A DNA stretch of 64,000 bases, taken from positions 186,001 through 250,000 of the forward strand of contig JAFCMP010000003.1 in the NCBI GenBank assembly GCA_017506865.1, written 5' to 3'. Source of the DNA: Tribonema minus. Its lineage: Eukaryota > Sar > Xanthophyceae > Tribonematales > Tribonemataceae. Made by a program: the position numbers and the translations under genes. This document shows positions 10,916 through 22,679 of the stretch, piece by piece. The notes below the pieces were generated by a model. It was not told where the DNA came from, ran no database searches, and worked only from the letters and a program-made list of their open reading frames with translations. The first letter of the stretch is position 1. Every line of letters starts with the position of its first letter.

Positions 10916-12196
10916 ATGTCTAGCAACGGCAGCACGCAAGCTCAGCAGAGGACTGTGCGCAAGCGCGCACTCATCAGGCCGGCCATCAGCGCGGGACTGG
11001 CGGCGTTGGCCTTTGATAGCGCGGCGGCCTTTACACCTCCTACTTCTGGAACCTCACTCCGAGCAGCATCAGCAGGCTCGTCGCACTTGCGCAGCAGGCG
11101 TGCTGTAGTGGGAACTCAGACCGCACGGCTCTCAGCATACTCTCCCCGAGTTACGTTCGCCGAAGGCAACGATGCGCTGGCGAACATCAACACAGTCATC
11201 GCAGAGTACGGCGTTCAGCTACCCAACGACGGCGACATACCGTACATGGGGCAAGATGGCCAGTACTACAGCCTCAGCCCCGAGGAGGAACTGCGCGCAT
11301 TGGACGCTGTGCGAAAAGCTGGCGACCTGCTGAGGGTGCAGTCCAAGCTGCAGGCGAAAGCCGACAGGGCGCCCACCTTGTCGGCCTGGGCCAAGGCCGC
11401 ACGGCTAAGCGAGGCGGGTCTCAAGCAGGCGCTGGCGAACGGCCTCGCAGCCAAGCGTTTGCTGGTGGCCACCAACATCCCGCTCGTATACAACATCGTG
11501 TACAAGCAGTACGTCAAGAAAATCGCTCGGGAGTGCCTTCAGGTGTCCGTCAACGACCTCATCCAAGAAGGCATTCTAGGGCTGGCCCACGCTGTGGAGC
11601 TCTACGACGGCAGCCAGTCCGCCGGCGCCAGGTTCCGCACCTACGCCTGGTACTGGATCAAGGCGTACATCGACCAGGGCATTTTGTCCGGCGGGCATGC
11701 AGTCAAGCTGCCCCGGCGCGCGATGCAGGCGTATGACTCCGCCGTCCGCACCCTCACCGCGCAGCTGCAGCGGTCGCCGACGGAGGACGAAATCGCCAAG
11801 CACATGGGGCTCAGCACGGAGGAGCTCTCGCGCAAGTACTCCATCGCAAAGGGCGGCGGCATGCTCAGCCTCGACTCGCGCTTCAGCGACGGCGGCGACA
11901 TGCAGGACCACCTGCTCAACGTGCGCGCCATCGACACGGAGGGGGAGGAGGCGTCGCAGGGGCGCGACCTGCGCGCTGCGCTGCTGACGGCGCTCTCACC
12001 ACGCGAGCGGGAGCTGCTGGCGCTGCGCTTCGGGCTCGACGACGGCCGGCAGCGCACCATCAAGGAGTGCGCGCAGGCGATGATGCTCAGCCTCAACGTG
12101 ACCCGGCAGTTGCTCGACGGCAGCATTGCCAAGGTTCGCGCGCACATTCTCACGCAGGAGGCGGACGTGTTGGAGGCGGCGAGCGTTGCTGTGTGA
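10916..12196 (+). CDS. Nuclear-encoded plastid RNA polymerase sigma-70 factor (second of two)
   Basis: Single-exon gene of 426 residues. The leader is basic, then hydrophobic (ISAGLAALAFDSAAAFTPP), with a Phe-containing cleavage motif as in the neighbouring plastid proteins. Region 2 has VNDLIQEGILGLAHAVELYD near residue 213 and region 2.3/2.4 reads FRTYAWYWIKAYIDQGI, keeping aromatic residues lost in the first sigma gene. Region 3 reads AVKLPRRAMQAYDSAV instead of the usual IRIP motif. Region 4 has LSPRERELLALRFGLDD near 359-375, then a helix-turn-helix. The two sigma genes therefore differ in complementary parts of the promoter-binding region, which suggests different promoter classes. A 5' divergent partner is the protease gene. 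Confidence 0.9.
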   Translation: MSSNGSTQAQQRTVRKRALIRPAISAGLAALAFDSAAAFTPPTSGTSLRAASAGSSHLRSRRAVVGTQTARLSAYSPRVTFAEGNDALANINTVIAEYGVQLPNDGDIPYMGQDGQYYSLSPEEELRALDAVRKAGDLLRVQSKLQAKADRAPTLSAWAKAARLSEAGLKQALANGLAAKRLLVATNIPLVYNIVYKQYVKKIARECLQVSVNDLIQEGILGLAHAVELYDGSQSAGARFRTYAWYWIKAYIDQGILSGGHAVKLPRRAMQAYDSAVRTLTAQLQRSPTEDEIAKHMGLSTEELSRKYSIAKGGGMLSLDSRFSDGGDMQDHLLNVRAIDTEGEEASQGRDLRAALLTALSPRERELLALRFGLDDGRQRTIKECAQAMMLSLNVTRQLLDGSIAKVRAHILTQEADVLEAASVAV

Positions 12197-13622
12197 GGCG
12201 CTTGTAGTTGTAGCATAGGGGGTTAGGGTATTAGTGTAGTTGACACAACTCAGGTGATGACATGTGATAGTGCGGTGCTCCCTCTCTCCATTTTTGGTGC
12301 GCAGCGGGAGAGCCTCAGTTCACCTCGGTTGCTGTAAGTATGGAGTGTGTCTAGTGGCATATAGAGGCATCCTATTTTGATATAGTGGTCAGGTTGATGG
12401 CGCATCGCTCCATCTGTGAGTGGCAAGAGATTACATTTCTTTATCACATGCAGAGTGGTACAACGCATGTGTAATTCACCAGTCCGCCATTTGGTGTCGA
12501 ACTTTTACTGGACCCATCTGATGTGTGCTGTTTGTGTGTTGTATCATGTTGCTTTGCCTGTGCTCGCTGGTTTCACGTGCTGCCTTTGGCTGTCTGGATC
12601 GTGCGCCTGCATGTCCCTTGTTGGTGCTGAAATTGCGCAGGCAGTTAGTGAGCACAGACTGTTTCATTGCGTTGTGTTTGCTACCAATACAATTGGTAAT
12701 ACAATTGGTGTGCCCGCTGTGCAACCTGATGTGCACTGCTTGAGGTTGTTGTAGGATCGCGAGTAGATTGTGCTCTCAATGACTTTGCCAGGAGGCACCA
12801 AGCATGTTCACCGGACAGGTGCTGTAAATGCACAGCACCAGTTGAAGGTGATGTCTGCTGTTCGATGACATCATTTTGGCTGTTTATGAGAAGTGCGTGG
12901 ATGCTTGGTTTTCTGCCGCATGTAATGCGCATCAAACTTGTGTTTTTTTCAAGGCATTGAAATGTGCAGGCAGCATGCTGCAGCAGCTGCAATTTTGTTG
13001 GCAGGCCCCTGTCGTGTGGCTCATGTATGCACACGGTTGCAGCAGCTCAAGAAGCAAGTGGTCAACTTGTACAGCAAAGGTACTCGTGTTGTATTGTGCT
13101 TATAGCCTTGACGATTCGTCATGCCCCCCCCCCCCCCCCCCTCCCTCCCCCCCCACACACAGAAAAGGCAAAAGTTGGTTGGAAAAGTTGGGTGTTTCAA
13201 CAACTTTGCTTTTGTCAGGCCATCAGGGTGGCTCTCTTTCGTATTCGCACATCGAATCGTGTGTGTACATAGAACGCAGCATTTGCACATTGGTGTGCCG
13301 GTGTATGATCTTCATGCCAGGCAACATGCGCTGTAGCACAAAGCAAACATCACACCCCTTTGGTGATGCTCATTTGCTTTTTCCAGCGGGTGATGCTCTG
13401 ATTTTAAAAAAAGCTGAAGAAGGCAGAAGCCGCGTTCGAAGCAGCCGTGTGATCAAACCTGGGACGCGCTATGCAGGTAGGCTGCGTCGTGATGCGATGT
13501 GCTGCTGATTTTCTCCCAGATACTGCATCCAGAGAGTTGATGTTAGCACCTGTGTTCAACTAAAGCCAAGCGACGGCACCGTGTGACAGGAAGGAGCTGT
13601 GCCGGCGCACACGCAGCAGCAA
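12197..13622. other. Intergenic region upstream of HMG/histone-fold gene
   Basis: No coding region is supported. The stretch contains a pure run of 18 C (13124-13141) followed by C/A-rich sequence ending in CAG, which resembles the poly-C acceptors used elsewhere in the window. It might mark a 5' untranslated exon of the next gene. An in-frame TGA lies upstream of the ATG at 13623. Confidence 0.45.
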
Positions 13623-14322
13623 ATGCCAGCTGCGCAGGAAGCCGGAGGAATGGTCGGGGGAGTTGTGCCGCGACAGGATCATCTGCAGGCAAGTTTTGAA
13701 CACTAGCATGCCAGAAAGGGGTTGCCGGAGTTCATGCCAATAAGAAGTGTCAGTCGTATATGTGTTGGGCTCATATTTGCGATGATTGCTTCGTCACCTG
13801 GCGGACATGTGCCTCGTGCTTTCGAATTTGCAAACCACGTGTTGGTGTAACGATCTTGCACTTTTCGGTTCAGCGTGTGCACTTCCTGGCGTGAGAAGTA
13901 CTGCTGAAATGAATGGTGTATTACCTGTAGCACTGCAGCAGGATACTGTGGATCTGATGACTCAGGTCACGCATGCCAGCTCCTAACGTGACTGTCTGTT
14001 CAACATCGCAGCATCAGCACTGTTAAACACCAAGTGCCATGCCCCCCCCCTCCATTTGCAGGCTGCCCCGATGGTGACTACTGCGCCAGCCGCTGCCGCG
14101 CCACTAGGCGCAGGTGCATGGGAGGTGTTTGCCCGCGAGAACAGGGAGAAGGTCAGAGCGGACCATCCCGAGCTGAGCGTTGCGCAGCAGACGCAGGTCC
14201 TGGCTCAGATCTGGCAGCAGCTAGACAGACCAACAGTGCAGATGTACATGGAGGCTGCACGGCAGGAGAGCCTGCGCATGCAGCAGCAGCAGCAGCAGCA
14301 GGCGGTTGGTAATGGCGCAGTG

Positions 14323-14358
<36 letters not shown>

Positions 14359-16768
14359 ATGGGGGTGCCGCAGGAGCAGATGGTGAGACTTGAAGTTAGT
14401 TCTGGAATCTTTGGCGACGGTCTCTCTGCACACTGTGTTGAGCACTGCTTGAAAAGCGAGGAGGATGCAAGGCACGGGAGTTCACAAGTACACCATGGAT
14501 TGTGATGTTGTCCCTGGGCTCAGCACTTGAAGTGTGTGGGGTCCATGACGCCCTGTAGGAGCAGTGTCCATGACGCCCTGTAGGAGCAGTTCCGTCATGC
14601 TCACGGCATTGCGCATAAGTGGTCTGCTATCAAACAGCGACAACCTCAGGTGGTGTCTCAGACAGTCGCTACTCATCGAGGCCTTTGCGTAAACACCCAC
14701 ACGGCCTACGCCTTGTTTCGGCCACAGCTTGCTTGAGTAGGTAGGAACTCGTAGAGCTGGCAGGTTGTAGCGTCTTCACATGATGCCAGCAACAGGGCAG
14801 CAGCAGCAGCAGCAGCAGCAGGAGTGGCAGTAGCACCAGCAGCAGCAGCAGCGGCGGTCGCAGCAGCCGCAGCAACGCTCAATCAACACTGTTGGCGAGT
14901 GCAGGGCCTCATTATTTCTCCAGATTGATTGCTTTGGTTGGTTGATACTGCGCAACATGAGTGCAGGATAAGGGCGAGAGTGAGTCTTTGGACTGTTTGC
15001 TGCTTGGTGCAAGTGTCGCGATCCAGCAGCTGGCACTCGCATCCACCTTTCTGAACTGCGCGACACTCTGTGCTGTTTTTGCTTTGCTGTGTGCTCTTTC
15101 TCACTCGCCTCCAACTGCAGCAACACCACCAGCACCACCTGCAACCGCAGCAGCAACAGCATCAACAGCAGCAGCAGCAGCAGCACGTTCCACTGCAGCA
15201 GCAGCAGCACCTGCCACCGCCGCAGCAGCCAGTGCCGCAGCAGCAACAGCTGCAGCAGCAGCAGCAGCAGCAGCAACAGGTGAGACCTCCGGTCGCAGCA
15301 GCAGCATCAGCAGCATCAGCAGCAGCAACAGCAGCGCCGTATCAGCAGCCACAGCCCTCTGGCGGCGATGATGATGAAGCTGGCAGTACTGGCGGCGCAA
15401 GCGCCCCCAATGGTCCGCCAGAGAAACGACGCAAGGTATGTGTGTACGCATGTTGGCCCCCTCCTATGCCATGCCATTTGCTCACAAACGTAGTTTTCGC
15501 TTCCCAGATAGCGACAGTTTTGACAATGCCCCTGCGTGTGGCTTGAGCGCTAAGTCACGGTGCGAGTCTGATCAAGTCCAACCATGACATTCGCACTACT
15601 GGTTGCTACCCTTGCTCTGGCTGCAGCCAGCTTACAGTTCTTGCAGGGTACGGCTGTTTACAAGTCAAGCAGCATCACAAATACTTCTGTACGGGCACGC
15701 TCAAGCTATATGTTGAACTCATGACCTTGTGCATTCATATGCATCTCAATTGTCGAGCCTTGGGCTTGGTATCCATTTCACATCAAACATGCCACAAAAT
15801 TGCCTCTGGACAGCACACGCTTGCTCTCCTGCATGGTACCCGTTGAGCCCTGTTGGCAATATCACATTCACACACTAATCAACTCCTTATATATGTGCAA
15901 TGTGCGTGCAGTTGTCTTGCTGCCCGTTTGCCTTGTCGCCCATTTGCGTGCGCTGCTGCCGTCACCGGCTGCTGCCGCATTTGCTGAGCGCCGCTGCAGC
16001 ACTAGGTCCTGCCGCCCCTTGCTGAACGCTGCTGCTGTTGCCGGGCCGTACAATCAACACTGCCGCTGCCTGAACCCTGCCCCTCCTTGCTGGACGCTGC
16101 TGCCCTTGCTGAGTCGTGCTGCCATCTCACAGAGCACTGCCCCCCCCCCCCCCCCCCCCGCCCCGCAGTCCCTGCCCATGGAGACGGACAGGCGCGGCGC
16201 GTCCGCCTGGATCCTCTTTGTCAACGACTACAGAGACAGGGTGCGCTCCGAAAACCCCGACCTCAGCTGCTCGCAGCAGTCCAAGGTCCTCAGCCAGATC
16301 TGGCAGCAGCTGGACAGGCCCACAGTGGAGGGCTACATAGAGCGCGCGCGCGCAGAGAGCAAGCGCTACCACAACCTCGCCGACAGCAACGGCGGCGCCG
16401 CCGCGCAGGGCGGGGGAGGGGGACCGTCAGGCAGAGGCGCGCGCGGGAGGGACGATGATCATGGCGGTTTTGGGGGTGGCAGTGCTCAGCGGAGGCCGCC
16501 TGTGAGCTTGGAGGCGGTGTGCCCTATGGGCCGCATACGCAGAATCATCAAGCTGGACCCGGAGGTGGGGAACGTTACGAAGGAGGCGACAGCGCTGGTG
16601 GAGAAGGCCATGCAGCTGTTCCTGGAGCAACTCGCGCAGCGCAGCTGGGAGATGTGCACGGAGGACGGGCGGCGCAACATCAAGACGCAGGACATTGCTA
16701 TGTGCGTGCACGCGCTCGACGAGTACCACTGGTGCAAGGCCGACTTCGAGAAGCCCATGGGGACATGA
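13623..16768 (+). CDS. Two-HMG-box protein with glutamine-rich linker and C-terminal histone fold
   Basis: Four exons: 13623-13688, 14062-14382, 15121-15435 and 16169-16768, all joined in phase 0, give 433 residues. The first intron begins with GC (CAG|GCAAGT). HMG box 1 lies at about 38-96 and box 2 at about 244-303; both contain QIWQQLDRPTV. Between them are a Gln run, a Gly run and a long Gln/His/Pro-rich stretch ending in a basic EKRRK. Residues 352-424 form a histone fold of the NF-YC/POLE4/CHRAC type (PMGRIRRIIKLDPEVGNV ... RKT-like basic loop ... DEYHWCKADF). A DNA-binding chromatin or transcription role in the nucleus is inferred. The last acceptor follows 20 consecutive C. It is tail-to-tail with ftsZ. 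The start is the first Met after an in-frame TGA. Confidence 0.82.
14556..14602 (+). repeat. Two-copy 26-bp direct repeat in intron
   Basis: The segment TCCATGACGCCCTGTAGGAG, with a few flanking bases, occurs twice in direct succession in intron 2 of the HMG/histone-fold gene. Confidence 0.7.
16140..16159 (+). repeat. Poly-C polypyrimidine tract at 3' splice site
   Basis: Twenty consecutive C, followed by GCCCCGCAG, form the acceptor of the last HMG/histone-fold exon. Similar C tracts precede exons in the Sec61-alpha and PPR genes. Confidence 0.7.
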
Positions 16769-17513
16769 CGGCCTCCCGCCGCTGCCGCTGCTGCGGCGTT
16801 GAGCGCTGCTGCCACACGGTGGCAGTGCTCATCTGCCGGACTTTGCAGCGCCGCCGTGCGATCAGGTGCCGGAACCGCACCGGTGGTTTGGTTTGTGCGC
16901 TGTCGCCAGTAGACGAATCCCCGTTCCTTGTTGCCTCGCCCATTGCCATGAATTTAGACACGCTGTCTGCTGCAGCCCCTGACCCTAGCGTTTTGTTGGA
17001 CCTTTCTGTGTGCTGCTTGCTGACTTTGAAGTTTGATCAAGCATGCATGCCTGTGTTGCATGGACGTGTCCAGGCTGTGCACAATGTAGGCAAGCGAGAG
17101 CAGCCAGCCCTATCAGCCGCCGCCTAGTTTTACTGTGCAGCCAAGCTCTGCCAGCGTTGCAGTGCTGCTTTCGCTGGACGTGTGTCCCCTCTTGAAGTTT
17201 GTGCCTTGAGAAGTGTGTGCTGCATGATACTGAAGATGCTGAAAACAGAAGTGTTGTGTGGACACATGCGAAGTAGAAAAGCACAAATGCTTCAAGGTGT
17301 GCACAGCAGAATTGCAGATCATACTGTGACTGAACAGACTGCATGGATAAGTGGAGCAGCCACACTGTTTTTCTTACACATAGCACAATGACCGGTGCCA
17401 GCGACACTGTCGCCGCATGCGCCCAGCAAACACATCCACATGGCTGAGCCCTTGCTAACTGCCAAAACCAAGCCCTACATGTAATCATCTATTGGATGAC
17501 TGATGCAGAGGAA
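16769..17513. other. Convergent intergenic region, no supported gene
   Basis: This is the 3'-3' spacer between the HMG/histone-fold gene and ftsZ. Open frames here are short or antisense and show no recognisable family. It should contain both polyadenylation regions. Confidence 0.5.
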
Positions 17514-20500
17514 TCACTTTCCTCCACGCCCAAACTTCCTGAAGAGCCCCGGAGAGTCAGGTCGCTGAGCGTTGCCACCCCCCCTGGACCCCCCCTCATA
17601 CCCCCACTCCCCCCCCCCATTCGGGGGCGGCCCCTGTTGTTGCTGCCCCTGCCCCGGCTGCTGCTGCTGCTGCGGCGGGTACTGATTGTACGACCCGGGG
17701 GGGGGGTACTTGTAAGCCGGAGGGGGGGGTGCACCGTACCCCCCGTTGTATGCTGGCGGCGGCGGCGGATTTGCCCACGACCCTGGCTGCTGCTGCGGCG
17801 GCGGAGACTGTCCTGCCGGCCGGTTGCCCATCATGTCTCCGACCGTAGTCGGCCGTGTCGCATAGCTGCTGGTGGCTGTTTGCTGCTGGGCGTACGCGCT
17901 GTTGCCGTCTGGCTCGCGTGCATTTTGCCCAAAGCCGGTAGCTGCAGCAGGCGTGTATGTCAGCACAGCGAGGGTTAGGGTTAGTAGGTGGCGTCAGCAA
18001 CAGCTCGCGCAAGCGCTTTGTAAATGTACAAGGCTGAAGGTTGATAGCCGTCCCCTTCTGTTGGCTGTTTACTCCATAGCCGGCTTATCATCGCCAGGCG
18101 GTGCCTCAGGTCTAACTGTGTGCTGACTCTAACCTCAAGCACGTGCTTGCCTATCAAGGCTTGTGAAGCCATCATACTGGCCACTGTGATCAGATGTCAG
18201 CAGCACTGACACCTATTGTGACCCTTAAGCAATGCCACTATGCATACATGCCTGCATGGACAGTATAGTTGAGTATTGTCAGTTTATCTTACAGTTATGT
18301 TCAATCACTCGTACAGGAACTGCCGGAATACATTGCCACATGTCCGTTGTCAACCAGCAGACTGACTCATCAATGCTCAAAGAAAACAGATCCATGTGAT
18401 GCAGCGGTACGTACCAATGACAGTTACGACCATGGCGTCGCCCATTGCCTCATCCACCAGCGCCCCAAAGATGATGTTGGCATTGGGGTCCACACTCTGG
18501 TAGATGACCTCCGCTGCCGCGTTGATTTCCTGCAGCGACAGCAACAGAGTAAGTAGGGTTAGCGTTACCCAATCTTTACTGTAGAAAAGCGTTGCCACAA
18601 TGATTGTACATCATTGTGGAACGCACACCAAAACATGACCCAATGACAGTTCAGCAGTGCCCGCTGGTAAGCAGTAATGGTGCCATGCAATGCATCAGAT
18701 GCCCCAGAAAGCAGCACGAGCTGTCAGCGCATCTCAGCCGTAACAGCTTGACAAGACCATTCCCCTGGAACTGCAGATTCCAGCAGTGCCACCGCTGTAT
18801 GATCATCACCATCATCAAGAAAAAGGGGGTATGTATGATGTGTTACATCATGTCCATATCACCTGCAAGCTCATGTCCTTGCCGCCGAGAACGTTGAACA
18901 CGATGCCCTGCGCGCCTGTGATGGGCACGTCCAGCAGCGCAGAGCTGATCGCTGCCATCGCTGCCTCCTCTGCGCGCTGCTTGCCGCTGCTCGGCAGCGC
19001 CAGGAAATGCAGATTGAGAGGGAGCGAGAGTCGCATGTGTCAAGCGCAGACTTGAGGCGTGACGCCGAAGCAATGGTTGCACAAAATGCTGAATTGACGG
19101 GTCAGCGCATTAACTGGCATGTACTTCCACATTTGGCGCTCATCAGGTACACCATGCGGCAACTGCTGCATTTCTAAAGCATGTGCAGTCGTCTATCAGC
19201 GACATGGTCTTGGGACAGCATAGCTGTGGAGCGCTGCTGCAATGACAAGCGCTGACCTATGACCCCTCAGTGCATACTTGGGTTTTGCTCAACTGCATAA
19301 GCTGGTGCACAGCAGGGAAGCATGCTACTCAAGTTGTGACCACCATAGTATCGTATACATGCGGACCTGGTATGTGGGCCCACTAGCATCATATACTGAC
19401 GTGCGCTGCTGTGGTACATGAGCGCCAACAGGTGCTTCTGCTTGCGCACACTTCGTGAAGCCTCTCTGAGCAACAAGGCTTGGCGCATCTTGCGTTCCCA
19501 CACACAACTTCACTTCCAGCGCGTAAGCACAAACCCATTGCATGCACTCATGTGCTTGATGCTTTCAAAACCTCACAAACCAAGAACGAGAACTTGTGCC
19601 TCTGCTCGAGAGCACCTTTACATAGCCCCTATCATGCAACTCCTAAATACCCGATGCGGCCATCTACACTATACCTATACCTGCATACCTGCCGCTCGCT
19701 CTAACTAGCAACATCCCAGGGCTACCTCTGATGCACAGCGCCGTGTCAAACAGACGCACACAGATGCAAATGTTATTCAAGCACTATGCTGCCACTTGAG
19801 GCATGCGACTGACTTTCGCCATTGCTGTGCACAGGCATGCTGAGCAGTGAGCAACCAACACATCTCACTGCCACTTCCACCCCATGCCTACATACATACC
19901 TGCTGCGGCCAATGCCCATCAGCGCCGACCCCGCCCCCCCCATCACGCTCCTCACATCCGCAAAATCCACGTTAATAAGCCCCGGCCTCACGATGATCTC
20001 CGATATGCCAATGACACCCTGCCGCAGCACGTCGTCCGCTACGCCAAACGCGCGCTCTAGCGGCGTGTCCTCCGGAATGATCTGCAGCAGCCTGTCGTTG
20101 CTCACGACGATGAGCGTGTCTACTGCGGCCTCCAGCTCTGCGATAGCTGCCGCGGCCTGGTTCATGCGCCGCCGCCCCTCGAAGGCGAAGGGCTTGGTGA
20201 CGACGCCCACCGTCAGCGCGCCCGCCTCGCGCGCGACCTGCACAGCCGTGGCAGTGCCCAGCAAGTCAGTGCTCAATGAATGCGAGCGCGCGCTTCATGC
20301 GGAGGTACCCGTCAAAGGCACGGCGCCCACAGTCAGTGCGCCCGCCTCACGCGCGACCTGCGTAGTCGTGGCAGTGCTCAATGAGTCAAACGCTCAACGA
20401 CTTCATTCAGTGACGGTCGTCAAAGGCATGCGCACGGTCAGCGCGCGCGCCTCATGCGCGACGTGTGCAGTTCTGGCAGCGCTATACGAGCGCGAGCGTG

Positions 20501-22679
20501 CACTTATGCGGCACAGGCGCGGTGCCGAAGCACAGCACGCCCGCCTCGCGCGCGACCTGCCTTTGTTGTGGCAGTGCTCAAGCAGTCAGCGCTCAAAGAG
20601 TCTGCACTTCATGCAGCGGCAGTGCTCAGCAGTGCAGCGCTCGGCTGATGAAGTCAGCACGCCCTCGCTTATGGCGCGATCTGCTGCATGGCAGCGCTGA
20701 GTAAGTCAGCGCTCCACAAGTGCGAATGTGCACTTCAAGCGGTGACACCCCCCAAAGCAGAGAGGTCTGGTGGCGATGCCTCACACGCGCACCGCAGCAT
20801 GGCAGCCCTCACAAACCCAGCGCTCGTCAAGACGGCATACCTAGCCATTGCCATGCTTGCCTGCCAGAATCCAACAACAGTGCTCAGCTTTGTGCGCCTG
20901 AGCAATGCCGCACATAACTCACCATTCTACCGCTCTGCAAAGTCCCATGGCGTTTCACAAGCGTCACATTGCGCTGCTGTGAACCACCAAGCATCCTTGG
21001 GTTTGCCAATGACGTCGTGAAGTCACTAATATTCACCGTCTTCTGCGTTACATGATGAGCATACTTGCCGCCGCACTTCAGCGTTGCACATTGCAGGTGT
21101 ACACCGATTTTGCCATTTGCGCGATTTGAAAGCTCGCCGCATTCATTGATCTTTGCCTGGTGCACTCCACGCTTGCACAGGCTACAGCCTTAGGCGTTCG
21201 TCGTAATGTGTCACGGTGTCACCAGTGCAGCCTCACAGTTGAACTTTACTCGTTGCACACGGCTCTTACCTCAGCAACCACCGGCGCGGCTCCTGATCCA
21301 GTGCCACCCCCCATCCCAGCTGTCACAAACACCAGATCTGCACCAGCAACAATCTCAGCAATCTGGTCCCTGCTTTCCTCTGCAGCTTTCCGGCCTGCAG
21401 TGAAATGAACGAACAGCAATTAACATGGGCAACGGGCGAAATGAGGTCAGATGCGAAAGTCATTGCTAGCATCAGTTCTGACTGGGGTGCTGCAAACTGT
21501 GCCATATGTGAAGCGGACACGCTGTTTGTTTCCACATGGAAAGAGCCCTACTGGCACGTGCACCAACAAGTGCTAAAGTTCACTTGACGGCCTTTCATGA
21601 GCTGTGGGCTGTGCACACGGGTTTTACGAGCTGTGTGCTGTGCACACGGGACCCACTATCAGCAAGCATGTTGGCAAGGGGGCGTGCTGTGTGATGGAGC
21701 ATGCAGCAACTGCTCATGCTAATGGCATGAGCAGACCGTTACATCAAGTGCATGGTTCATGCATGTCTGCAACCCCTGTAAAACCTCTGCATGACATGCG
21801 ATGCAGAATGCTGATGTGGTAAACTCAGAAACTGTGCAGCAGCTCACAGTTGTATTTGGACACGCGCTAGCGTTTCCGCAATGATACACTTCAAATTGGG
21901 CGTACTGATATTTTTTAGTTTGTTTCTTACCGATTTCAGGCATGCCGCCAGCCCCCAGCCCCCTGGTGATGGTGTTGCCAATGGTCATGGTCCGCGCCGG
22001 TTGCATACGCGCCAGTGCTTGCACATCCGTGTTGAGGGACCAGAACTCCACGCCTTCTATGTCAGTCTCAAGCATGCGCTTGACAGCATTGCTGCCGCCG
22101 CCGCCGACTCCAATGACCTGCATTCATGCAATTCAAGGGGGCACAAGTGCACAACCATGGTTGATATGATGCATTGTCATAGGCAGTGCTGTCGATCCCA
22201 CTGGTGCGCACAGCTGATCGCAGAGGTAGCGGCGCTTTTCGTGAGACGCCAGGTGCAAATGGCATGGCTAATAGCGGTACAGATACTGTTGCGTTGCGAA
22301 ATTGCTGGACGCATCTCCAGCCGACTGTCATCTGCCAGGCAGCAATGAGGTGGCAAGCATCACACAGCTGCATCAATAAAACATCAAATCGCTAGCTTTT
22401 GTCGTGCGAGACATGCCTAGCCCCTGCTTTGTCCCACTGAAGCCAGGTGCAAGGCAGGCGAGCGCCACATCCTGGCGTTCGTTGCATGCTTACCTTGATG
22501 TTGCAAGGGCTGATCCCGCCCTCCGGCAGTAGCTGCATCGTGGTTGCAGCAGCCAAGCGCCTGGCATTGCAGAGCTGCAAATTCTGCACCGAGGGTCTCA
22601 AAGCTGTGCTGCTGGCGATAAGACCAAGCGAGCAAGGCAGCAGCGCCGCAGCCGCGGCGGCCAGCAGCTTGGATCGCAT
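17514..22679 (-). CDS. ftsZ: Plastid division GTPase FtsZ, seven exons
   Basis: FtsZ polymerises into the ring that divides the plastid from its stromal side. Exons: 22679-22494, 22117-21931, 21394-21270, 20237-19900, 18986-18863, 18529-18415 and 17941-17514, with phases that match at each join; about 500 residues. The leader ([20 protein letters not shown]) is signal-peptide-like; an in-frame Met at 22724 adds 15 residues. Visible FtsZ motifs are [26 protein letters not shown], the tubulin signature [26 protein letters not shown] and the T7 loop NVDFADVR. After VTVIATGF there is a 140-residue Pro/Gln/Gly-rich tail ending [10 protein letters not shown], unlike standard FtsZ ends. Introns 5 and 6 have telomere-like branch regions and intron 3 carries tandem copies of the exon 4 edge. 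It diverges from Sec61-alpha. Confidence 0.93.
17971..17985 (-). repeat. Telomere-like repeat at ftsZ intron 6 acceptor
   Basis: On the coding strand this reads CTAACCCTAACCCTC, 29-43 nt before the AG of exon 7. CTAAC matches a branch-point consensus. A related CTAACCCTA lies at 18554-18563, 24-33 nt before the exon 6 acceptor. Confidence 0.6.
20200..20830 (-). repeat. Tandem degenerate copies of the ftsZ intron 3/exon 4 junction
   Basis: The edge of ftsZ exon 4 with its acceptor (forward landmark GCGCGACCTG at 20231) is followed by diverged copies with landmarks at about 20351, 20456, 20550 and 20675, and a weaker one near 20790. Spacings run from 94 to 125 bp. Each copy keeps traces of the flanking CCCGCCTCGCG and GGCAGTGCTCA segments. 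The copies lie in intron 3 and produce a long spurious open frame on the plus strand. Confidence 0.75.

Noticed and set aside
19822..20700. Long plus-strand open frame (292 codons) across ftsZ
   Set aside because: It is antisense to ftsZ exon 4 and then runs through the tandem junction copies, whose repetition keeps the frame open. No family features.
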